Positions 24,901-36,900 of a stretch of 64,000 bases of DNA are shown here, in pieces. Within the stretch, counting starts at the first letter, position 1, and each line of letters starts with the position of its first letter. Both the position numbers and the translations under genes were made by a program. Below the pieces are notes generated by a model that did not search any database, was not told the DNA's origin, and saw nothing but the letters and a program-made list of their open reading frames with translations. This DNA is from Schistosoma mansoni (Eukaryota > Platyhelminthes > Trematoda > Strigeidida > Schistosomatidae), in assembly GCF_000237925.1 (NCBI RefSeq), contig NC_031502.1, forward strand, positions 19,590,909-19,654,908. The letters are read 5' to 3'.

Positions 24901-27900
24901 GAACATTACGCCGAGAAATGGAAACAGATATGAGAAGAATGAACAACAACTGGATAGAACTAGGAAGGAAAGCCCAGGACAGAGTGGGTTGGAGAAAACT
25001 AGTCGGTGGCCTATGTTCCATTTGGGGTAACAGGCTTAAGTAAAGCACTGCACATATTGAAAACCATAGGTTTTCCAACACCTACGTTTGCTTTTACATA
25101 TATTGTTTCACTACGCAGTATGTTAGTACCTATTCTGTATAAATGAATTATGTGGAATCATGTCACAAGTTATCTCCTCTGGAAATCTCAACTTACAGAC
25201 TCAACTGTATCCAATTTCTTCGCTTAACAGGCGTTCAACAGTATAGTGTATAACATCGTCCACTAATTATTTATCTGATTTCTATTTCGGGGATTAGGGC
25301 GAATGAATTGCTTTGCTAAAGACTTTTAATCATCCTTTTGGATGAGGTTATGTGTTTCCCTGTTTAATAAAGGTGTGAGTCAACCGCTACTGCGTTATTT
25401 TGGGCGGCAATAATTCAAATGAAAAGTAGATGAGTATAACATATTACGCTACATGGAAGTCCTTAGGGTAATAAGTTATACAAATAACTGTGAGTACCAT
25501 TAACGTGAGTGACTTTTACGAGTAGCTTTAGTAACACCGTGAACTCGTCACATATAGCATCACATAAACCTGTCAAAAGCATCTTTACCCATCAACAATA
25601 TCGGTCTACCTTTCCATATTGATGAGAATGTGTAAAGTAATTATTAAGGTTTATTAAATATGTTACTAGAACATCGTTAATGCAAAAGATGCATTCGATT
25701 GCACGTTATCGTGAAATATGTTCATACAATTCGGCTTCCCTGTTAGTTGTGTGAGAACTGGTATAACTAAGGTAGAGATGCATTTTATTGGTAACAACAA
25801 ATACCTGCACAAGCATGTTGTCCTTAAGTTGGCAGCTGCATGGCATTGTTAACGAAATAGACCACAAGAAATGGAGTGCCTAATTTGTTCGTGAATGTTA
25901 TGGGTAACTCTCAGTCGCACTCATCAGAATTATGCTTTTCCTACACTCTGGAAAACCTTTAAGGCATTATTGAATCCACCCCTTGTCAAGAACCTTCGAG
26001 GTAGGTTTGCCTAATGAGATGCATAGGTTAGGTCGATCGCAGTATTTTCAGAAGTATTTAACTCAGTATTACCACCCACTTAATGAACAGAAAGTTACGA
26101 CGGTCACAAAAGGATGAAGTATACTAACTCCCCTAATTCCAGACATAGACAGACAATTAAGAAGTGCAAAACGGACTTTTTCTTCAGTTGAGAGGCAACT
26201 AAAAACATACGATACACATGGACATATTTTATACGGCATTTTCTGAAATATATGAGTCTCCTATAGGCACACATACCTCTAAGTTAGGCCGGTCTACAAG
26301 CACGCCACTGACGTGGGACACTTTAATGTGAAATGTCCACCTTGTGTCAAGCCATTGGAGGTCGCTGAGATGAAAGCACGGTAGCTTCTATTCCATGTTA
26401 GTTTTTATCCCGTGCCAGTGGATTGATGTATCAGAAATTACAGTATCTGTCGAAAAGAAGAATTTTGGCCTGAATGTGGTTCATTCTGCCAAACTGAGAG
26501 AAGCGGCTTCAGTCTTAGCAACACCTCAATGTGACGTTATAACATTCTCTGAGCTGAGGCACTGTCCAAGATAACGAACATCACACCAATCTTCAAAGAA
26601 GGCCGACGCAGTGGACCCTCGTGCTATCGGCCGGTAGAATTTCCTTCAGTACCCTCAACGGGCATGGAATCCTTGATATAAAACGGACTAAGTGATTATT
26701 TGTTACTCATAAACTTCTTTTCACCTCAATAATACGGTTTCAGGAACGGTCATTCTTATATAACCAACCTGCTGATCTCATTTTAAGGTTAGGGTAAGCT
26801 TCACTTTTCCTCAAGCTACAGAATGTCCTGATAGAGTCCCTCAGGCTTCAGATTAAGACTTCCTCTTTTTTAATTTATATGAGTGACCTTCTTATTTAAG
26901 TATCGTCTGATTTATTACTTCTCGCTAACGATGTGAAATTTCGGAGAGACGTTTGCAACCGAAATAATAAGCTGACACATTAAGAGGATCTGATTTCAAA
27001 ATTTGGCGGATGACAAGGGAACCTTAGTGGTATTGAGTCCCAACCACAATGTCTTTGAAGCTGAGCATACAATTACCGAGATTTACATTCAACAAGTAAT
27101 ACTTAGAGTAGGTCAAAAATGGTGAACGTGGTAACACTTGGTCGATATGGCATGGCTTAGCCTTGCAGGAGTGGAGGCATCGGTGACCTACTACTATTAG
27201 ATACGGAAGCCCGCTAAGCGATTCTTCTATTTCGTTCAGAACCATTTGGAACCCACAGATAATTACTGAAATGACTATAAGTAGACCATTTAAATGGCAC
27301 CACCAAAGACATGGTATTAAAGTAATTCAGAAATTGGCGATAACAAAAATGTAATTTAGTTTACACCGGCTGGTCATGACAACATTGGATATTGTACTGT
27401 GGGACAATTCAAATTGTTGACCCTATGCGCTGTAATGGACAAGTTCGAGAAACCACAATCGTATCTTAGTTGGACAACCACTCAGGTCATATCTTGGCTT
27501 TCTGGTACTTAAAACAACTTCAAATAAACTTTTTTAAGGGTTAGACGATGCTATCGAGCCGTATCTGTCTGCATTCAGTGCGAAAAATATAAGTGGAAAG
27601 TGGCTTAGTTCCCTGACTGCTGATGTGTTAGACAAGTATGGGGTTCAAAAGATTGGTCATCAGATGATCATATTGGAGAAAGTCAAGCAATTACAATACC
27701 AGTTTTCATCTTTTGATAACGAAACGCTTCAGTCAGTTTTACTACGCGTCTCACGTTCGTGTACATGTATTATCACTGCAATAAATTCTCTTATGGCTAT
27801 AACTAAGAGACAAGATGCTGATAGTCCTTATCCAGGGATACTTTCAGATATTCAGGGAGCTGCTTCTTACATTCTCAGCTGTATACTGAACCTAATGTCT

Positions 27901-30900
27901 ACAATTGCAAATGCTGCGTCCTGGCTAGAACGGTTAGTATGTGACACATTAAGTATTTTCAGCTAGACCCCCTTTTTCTCTTCTTCCCAAAATGGTTGTG
28001 TTCCGACAATTTCTTGTTGAGAATGCCATAATTACCAATAGGCTATCCCAACAGGCTATAAGTGCTCAATGCAATGAACATTTTAAGGAGATAATCGATT
28101 ATGCAGTGGAAATGACTTACAATTTTCCCGATTTCGCTGAGACTGCAGGAGTGATTGTGAAACCATGCAACAGAATTAAACCTTCAGCTGAATCATCCTA
28201 AAATAAGGGAAATAAATGTTTCCCTATTTTTAACAAATAAGTTAGAACTTTACTTCAGGATTTCTGTAATAATAGAACGTTGAGTTTTTGTAGACACACC
28301 AACGTTTCACATATTTACTAGTAAGTGGGTTGGTTTTCTTCAACCAAAGCCAACCTTGACAATCTCCTTTTCCGAGATCCTTGCAGGATATTCGACGAGC
28401 TATATATAAACATGAAATGAAAAACCCATAGAAAGTAGTGAATACGGTAGACATAAAAATAGTCAACGTACTGCTTTCCTCGGTCACCTCATTACATGGA
28501 AAGACCCAAAGGTGTCATGCATGTTTACCATGCAGTTGGATTACCTTTCCACCTAAACTTTATCAAAAACCCTTATTTGCGATTTCTCTTTATGTATCAA
28601 CGATTTCAGTTAAGTGTAAGACGAATATTACCTTTGATGCACCACAGAACAATTTATCAATGATCAGGTTTCATAAATGATATTAGCAGTTTCATTAAAA
28701 TCATGGACCGACCAATGATAGTCTAACGTTGTTCCGTCCATGATTTCAATAAAATTCAGCAACCTCCACAACACCATACCCTAAATTAGTAGAATTCGAA
28801 AACTTTCAGTCTCCTGGATACCGATAAACAGCAATGAGATTGTAATTAGTAAGCTACCCGCTGAAAAACGATTATGACAACTATGACTTTAAAAAGAAAC
28901 AATATTAAACTGTTCGTGTAAGTATTTCACGTATTAGTTTATTACGCATGATAGGATTTATTAATTTAGAAGCAGAAAAGGATTGGGATATTAGCAAAAC
29001 AAGGATAAGTAGAACTCACTTGGTTTTCTTGATCCCAATCCATTTTTTAAAAAAAGCATGAAATCATCAAGACTAGAACGATGAAGCTGCAAAAATAAGA
29101 CACACACAATATGATATTGAGTGAGATATTTAGGGAAATATAATGATGTAATGTTATGGTTGTATCTTGAAACAATGACCAGTACCATGTGCTAAATTCA
29201 TTAAACAAAATTTTAATTATGCGTTTACGACATCTATAACTTAGCTTCTCTAACTTCACTAATTACATGCCCGACCAGCACCGCTGACTTTGACCTGAAA
29301 CAACTGAGTTCCCATGGGCCCGCTGTCCGCAGACTTTTCTTTACATCCTCCCCTGAGCCTGAAGAATTCAGCAACCAGCTTCTATTGTATTTATATTTCA
29401 AACAGACGTAGCTTATATACAACCATACCGGGCCGCAATCACATTACAAAATGAAAAATAATAACTATACAGGAACGAGCCATGAGTGGCATTTAATAAG
29501 GCAAGTTGTAATTGATAGACTGACAGCAAATTGGAGATAGTAGGTCGTATAACAGTAATTAATGAGTTAACCGAAAGCTTATGATAAGTGAAACAATCCT
29601 ATATTGCTTTCAGTTCAATATAGTATATCTCTATTTCTGTAGAGTACGTAAAGTGAGTCTTGTCAAGGAAATCACTTGTAAAACTTACGTTTCTATAGCG
29701 TTTGTCCAGAGCATGAAACTTAGGAGATGAGCTACTACAGTGACGAAGCGAAGAAGAAGGACTAAGTTTTTTCTGAGATGACGTATCTGTGAAGATTAAG
29801 AAAGATATGCATAAAAAACATCATCATTATTGATTTGAGTTTGAATTTTAAAAAATTATGGACCAAACGTTTCTGAATTGACAGGTATAGAGGCGACTAC
29901 CCAGCAGCTCCCAGTTGAAGAGCAATTTATTATTTTTGATTACGTTGTAGAAGCCTAAAAACTTATTGTTTAACTAACAAAATATGTTCCGCTTTTCGAA
30001 GTACACACAGAGCAGAACTGTTCTCGCTGGCGTGTTACAAACCCGACCTTGTACAACTAGACTAACATCAAGATGTCCGAGATTGGCAGAAGCCACATTG
30101 GTTCTCGCTATATGTGAATTGATTCCATCACTCATCTCACCGAAAATCACACAACTATCCAGATAAACAAACTTTTAACCGCTCACCAAGAGTGAGTGTT
30201 GTGACACGCTCCAGTCAGTTTTGCAAAAGTACTTCTCATTTCGAAGGTGAAACGGGTACCACATACTTAGCGACCCTGACAACTGATTATGTGAGTTTTG
30301 CATAGCTTGAATATATAATCCGCATACTCAATACCAAAATGCTTTTCACCAGGTAACATCCACACCACTACCATTTACTTTCATCACAGTTGTTTCCAGA
30401 GCACCATCAATGGGAGAAGTGGAGAAGAACGACGAGATTGGGCAACCCTGTCTAACCAAGCGTCTGGAACAGGACAATCAAGTGTTGGTTTTGTATGTCT
30501 TCACGCTATCTGAAGGTGCTTATGTGGTCTGTGGGACTACAGTAGTCGGAGTTTCTTGAACATTTTCTCCTAGTTGTATCAGTTGTAATCGACCATGGAA
30601 GACAAGATGGAGGGATTGACGATGGTGGGGCAACAGACTATCTGGACTTTTTCTCGGTAAACTCCCCACTATGCAAGACGTCGTTGAATGTTGTTAACTG
30701 ATATTTGATTAACCCACACTACACTTCTTGCTGCCAATGGCTCGGATGAGTTGAAATAGCTCTCGACATTTGCTAGAAGGGGCTGGCCCCCAAATGCCCT
30801 GGTACGGCCGAGTGGGGAGGGCTCGCACTCTCTCTTGAAATGCTCTCACACGGCCACGAGTATACGGCCTCTGCCAGGGAAGTCCTACTCAGTGCCTTCT

Positions 30901-33900
30901 CGTGGTGGGGGTGTTGTTTACGAAAGTGAGAGGACGAAAAGCGAATGTCCGGCACTCTAACCTGGCCGATGGACATGGTGAGTCCACCTAGGAGAGTCGG
31001 AAAACCCTGATTTCAAACCAATGGTGCACATGGGCTCCTATATCCTGAAGGAACGAATGGCGTATGAACCAGTTATTGGTCACCGGCTACCATGGGACTG
31101 CATCTTCTCACGATGCTCCACTGCCTTGTGGGTTAGACCTCTAGGTCAAAGGCTCGGGGTGTGGCCCCCTAAGAAAACCACCTGCTTCGGTTTGGGCACC
31201 AGGGCAGTATCACAGCCCACACACAAATAAATGAAATGAAACATTCAACTGACAATCATATTCTCGCTCATACTAGAAACAAAACAATTTGCATTATTAC
31301 TATTATTATTATGGTGATTATTATTATTCACCATATCGCTAATTCACCCCCTTTTATCCCCAATTTGTGTAACCTTACTCTTCAACTTATGCAGCAGCTC
31401 GCTCTTGGTGGAAACTCTGTTCCATCTAAACGATTTCTAGTCGCTGTTTGGTTGAAAGTGAATGCTTCCACCGATTATGAATACTGAAGCAGTCTTTCTG
31501 AAACCACGTACGCCGTTCAAGCTGGCTTCCTTCAACGTTCGCACACTAATGCAGATCAGACAACAGATAGAGCTGGCTATGTCTTTGGAAGGTCTTAATG
31601 TTGACGTTTGTTGTCTATCCGAGACCCGTATTCAAGACTCTAGTGAAGTACTACAAATCCGCTCTCCATCTGTCGCTTTGAAAAGCTTGTTTCACATGCG
31701 CTTATCCGGGGACCCTGTGGCATCTTCGTCTGGTCTTGCTGGCGTTGGTGTCGCACTAAGCGCTAGAGCTGAGGCAGCACTAATCGATTGGATCCCCATT
31801 AACAGTCGGTTATGTGCTGTTAGATTAGAAAGTTCCATCAAAGTGAGAAGAAACCGGCGTGAGAAACGGTGTCTTTTCGTCATCTCCGCCTATGCCCCGA
31901 CAGATTGCAGCCCGGATGCAATCAAGGATGAGTTTTACCATCAGTTAACTGTTCTTCTCCAGAAAGCGCGTTCGACAGATAATGTAGTACTAGCTGGAGA
32001 CTTGAATGCACAGGTCGGGCATCTAGGCACAGAAGAGAGTCGTCTAGGTGGCCGATGGGGACTTGTTGGTCACAGGACAAATAAAGGAGACCGTCTACTG
32101 CAACTGTGCACAGACCACAACCTGTTTCTGGCTAGCACTAACTTCCGGCACAGTCATCGCCGGTGTGCCACCTGGCGTCCTCCCTCTGCATCCCAAGCCT
32201 GGACTCAGATTGATCACATCGCGATCAGCTACCGCTGGAGCAGTTGTGTACAAGACTGCCGCTCCTTTTGGAGTACCTATCTGGAGTCTGATCATGCCCT
32301 GGTCTGCGCCAATCTCACCTTACTTTTCAGTGGCCGAAGGATTGACCGCCATCAACGGATCGATGTTAGTAAACTGGCTGCAACTTCTGTTGCAAGTAAG
32401 TATCGAACAGAGTTAGCTTCTAGGCTAGCTACCATCCCACCGAAAAGTATAGATGAGCATTGGTTGCATCTTCATGACGCCATGAAAATGGCGAGTAAAG
32501 CCGCTTGCGACTTCGCGAAACGTCCCGCTTACAAGCACTGGGTTTCTTCTGACTCCTTACAACTGATCGAAGCCCGTCGGTCTACTCCGGGTGACCGTGA
32601 GTATGACCACAAACGAAGGCTGTTACCTAATGAAATTGGGCAAAGCTTGCGTAAGGACCGGGAAGCCTGGTGGTCGGAGCGTGCTAATGAGATGGAAGCA
32701 GCAGCTGCATCTGGTAACTGCCGGAAGCTCTTCCAACTCATCCGAGCCACTGGCAGCAAGAAGTCTGGTGTGAGTGAAACAATCTACGAGGATGACGGGA
32801 TGCCAATCACTAACATATCTCGACGTTTTGGACGATGGGCGGAATTTTTCGAAGGGCAGTTCAACTGGCCTGCTGCTCCGGCAACATCAACCAGTTTGCC
32901 CTGCCCCCCATGGCCGGTGACGACTGTTCCACCAAACGAGGCGGAAGTCCGCAAGGAACTCCAACTCTTGAAACGTTACAAATCACCTGGCCCAGATGAC
33001 TTACCTCCGGCTCTTTTTAAAGATGGTGGCGACTTTCTGGCTAAGGAATTGACTGTGTTGTTTGCAAAGGTTTGGGAGCAAGAAAGTGTTCCAACATCAT
33101 GGAATGAGTCGATAGTCGTCCCTATTTTTAAAAAGGGTTCACGTTGTTCCTGTAATAACTATCGGGGGATAAGTCTACTTCCGATTGCATCCAAACTATT
33201 GGCTTCTATCATTCTTCGTAGGTTCTTTAAAACCCAAGAACGATTGACTCGCGAGGAGCAGGCTGGTTTTCGTTCTGGTCGAGGATGTACTGATCATATC
33301 TTCACCCTCCTCCAAAACGTTAGAACACCGTTATACTTATGATAGGATAACAATCGCAGTGTTTCTTGATATCAGGGCTGCCTTCGATTCGTTGGACAGG
33401 ACTGTTCTCTGGGATTGTCTATTGAAGAAGGGTGTGCCTGAGAAGTTTATTAACATCTTAAAGGCCCTATGTACAAACACCTCAGGCAGAGTGAGGGCAT
33501 ACAACCACCTTTCTCCCTTGTTTCATTCGAGCAGTGGGGTTAGGCAGGGTTGCCCAATCTCACCATTCCTCTTCAACTTTGCCATCGACGACATCCTGGA
33601 AACAGCTCTGATGGATGTAAGTAATGGCGGTGTGGATCTGCTGTCTGGAGAACGACTTCTCGACCTTGAGTATGGGGATGATATTGTCTTGCTGTGCGAT
33701 AATGCCCACGCCATGCAATCCACACTTAATCAGTGTCCATAGGTACGGTAGTGCTTTGCACCTTCGAAGTGCAAAGTACTTCTGCAAGACTGACAGGACT
33801 CTAATTCTGTACTCACCCTGGGTGGTGAGCAGATTGAATTAGTCGATAAGTTTGTGTATCTAGATAGCTGCATAAGTGCTGGTGGTGGTGTGAGTGAGGA

Positions 33901-36900
33901 GATCAATTCACGTATAGTTAAAGCCAGAGCGGCTTATGCCAATCTGGGCCACCTTTGGCGTCTTCGTGATGTTAATCTGGCTGTAGAAGTTCGGATCTAC
34001 AACGCGTCGGTGAGAGCAGTTTCGCTCTATGCTTGTGAAACCTGGTCTCTCCGAGTTGAGGATGTTAGACGACTCTGTGTTTGATCATCGTTGTCTTCAA
34101 AGGATTTCTGACATCCGATGCCAACACCGTATTAGTAATGAAGAGTTTTGGCATCGTGTGTTCGGAGTCCAACCATGTACTCCAGTAAGAGAAGCGGTCT
34201 TTCACCGAGTCTCTTCAATGATGGCTGGTGACGGTATGCTCTGTTTGTATCCACCTTCTGATGTTAGGGATCATCAGTTTAGATAATATTTCCTCAGGTT
34301 TAATGTGTGTACTTGCTAAGAATAATCGGTTGTTTGACCGGAATTACAGCAGGTGGTAACCATTTCCTGTTTGTTGGCCTGGGACTCCACCTTAGCGTTT
34401 TGAATTTTGACTTGGCCTACCAAGTTAGGAGTTAAAGCCACTTGCTATGAATATTAGGTCTTAGCGCCTGGTCTAATGAAGGGGGTTGTAAAATTTCCTG
34501 TGAAACTCAAAACGGTAGTACACGCCGTCCCATGGTAGCCAGTGATCAAAATAAGTTTATACATTATACGACCACTCAGGATCCTGGAGCTTATGTGCAC
34601 CTTTGTTTTGGAATCAAGGTTTCGCAACTCCTTTAAGTGGATTCTCTGTATCCGCCGACTCAATATAATAACTGGATGTTTGCTTTTCGACTTGTCACTT
34701 CCGTAAAAAACATCCTCCCAGAATGGAGGGAATGAGAACTTTCCTAATAGTGACTACAAACACATGAGCGTATGAAAGTGCTTTGAGTGGACTCTCCCTA
34801 CTCTCAATCATACCAGGGGACTCGCAGATGATTGGTAATTTCTTTAATTGCTGCACTGGACGATGAAGTTTCAAATATCTGAGTACATTAGCGCTTTAAG
34901 TATCGGTCTGGACAAAACTTTCACGTAGGATTTTGTGATTGCTTCCAATCATGGAATACAAAATAACAAAATCGACATTATGAAACAAACTAGGTGATAG
35001 CAAAGTAATGACCGAGAGGAAGAAAATATATGTAATAACAAGGTTATTATAATTTTAAATAAGAAAAATAGTTGCCAGATCTGGAAGACTAGACCGATTT
35101 TCTAGTCATACTAATCAATCTCCATCGCAGGTATAAACTTCAGATTTAGAAAACTATCACTCAATGATCTCGTAGACTTCTACCACACTATGTTTTGACC
35201 AAACTTAGCATTTTTCGTAATTACTATTTCTCAACCTGATGATGATAAATCGATATGCGCATCATGTACTCGCCCCCACATGCCCTGGTACGGCCGAGTG
35301 GGGAGGGCTCGCACTCTCTCTTGAAATGCTCTCACACGGCCACGAGTATACGGCCTCTGCCAGGGAAGTCCTACTCAGTGCCTTCTCGTGGTGGGGGTGT
35401 TGTTTACGAAAGTGAGAGGACGAAAAGCGAATGTCCGGCACTCTAACCTAGCCGATGGACATGGTGAGTCCACCTAGGAGAGTCGGAAAACCCTGATTTC
35501 AAACCAATGGTGCACATGGGCCCCAGTATCCTGATGGAACAAATGGCGCATGAACCAATTGCTAGCCACCCGCTACCATGGGACTGCATCTTCTCACGAT
35601 GCCCCACTGTCTTGTGGACCAGATCTTTAGTTCAAAGGCTCGGGGTGTGGCTCCCTAAGAAAACCACCTGATTTGATTTGGGCACCCGGGCAGTATCACA
35701 GCCCTCACACAAATCAAATGAGCTTTGTGTGGCGCATATGTATCTGGTACCCCTTTGTACTAATATTTATGTGTTTAAATAAATAAATAAACTGAACTTT
35801 CACTTACTTTGCACAAAGCTTAAAGGTATACATTGTCAGATTTTCACTCGAATAGTCCAAAAGAATTAGTGCATTTTTAGCCTATCTACCAAGACAATAT
35901 ATTTTGGGAGTACTTTGGATCAGAACAGATTATTTAAGGAGATATAATCAACTATTGTTTGTTTTAGAGTTTTACTTAGGCATACAAATTAAAAAGAACA
36001 ACTCTTGCTTGTACTGAATGTCTAATTAGCAAGGAAAAATCAAGCTTACAAGATTACCAGTACAGATATTCACTCGAATGAAATCTTGATTTTGTTGCAA
36101 GTAAAATGCTCAATTTAGAAAGTAAAATATGAATGTGTAACATTGGATCTACAGTCGTTTAGTAATAATGGTATAGACATCTTTTAAACTACTGAAACAA
36201 CAAAACTTTTGACACCAAGCAGTTAGTAAAATACTGAAAACGAATAATTTGAAATTTTATAGTTCACGAGAATGAATGTGGAAACCTGATAAACCAGATA
36301 TTACGATTAAAATATGTACTCGTGTCGCTTCTATCAAAATTAAAAATATTCACTCCAATATAAAACACTATGACACCACCGCACTGCTCACTAACCTTCC
36401 CCGTTGCCATTAGATATACTATTCATCAGTTTTGGGTCACCAGAAGCTGTACGTCGATGTGTTAGGGAAAAACGAGGAAAAATAGATTTGTTTGAAGAAC
36501 AAGAAGTTGAGCGAATATGATGAGAAGTATTGACAGACTTGTATTTTCTATGCACAATGCAGGGAAAAATATGATTTAGTAGACCGTTAGCATGAAAATA
36601 ATAGCACTAAAAAGTTAGTTCAGAGTATCCCAGATGAATAGAATAATTAATTGAAATACAAAGGTTGTCTGAAAATAAATATTTTTGCATCCATACTATA
36701 ACAGTACATAATTCTCATCACTAGTTATATTCCTTAGTAGGTTATTATTATGTTCTTTATATCTTTATATTTTTATGTTCTTTAAAAAATATCAACCGAG
36801 TTAAATAAATTACAAAACGTAGTTTCAAATAATATGGTAATAAACTATAATCTTTTCACTCCCCAAAAATAATTAATGTTTCTGGGTTTCAGAACGGATA

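Larger units (their letters stand above)
23415..28103 (+). repeat. Inverted duplication, arm 1, inside CNK intron 10
   Basis: About 4.69 kb that, read on the plus strand, are almost identical to the minus strand of 54512-59205. In order they hold the 3' part of a LINE-C, about 1.2 kb of plain sequence, an old CR1-like LINE, and CNK exons 1-3 with their tiny introns. Homology stops at 28103, one base into the third duplicated intron. It leaves about 17 bp of original CNK intron 10 before the donor of exon 10. At the left end similarity fades at about 23415. Confidence 0.93.

Noticed and set aside
23415-25060. Minus-strand hydrophobic open frames opposite the LINE-C in both arms
   Set aside because: They are shadows of the LINE coding strand, with cysteine- and phenylalanine-rich composition.
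27992-28201. A 69-residue open frame that looks like a small gene with a novel C-terminus
   Set aside because: Its first half is the duplicated CNK exon 3 and its last third is the antisense of CNK exon 10. It is a by-product of the inverted duplication.
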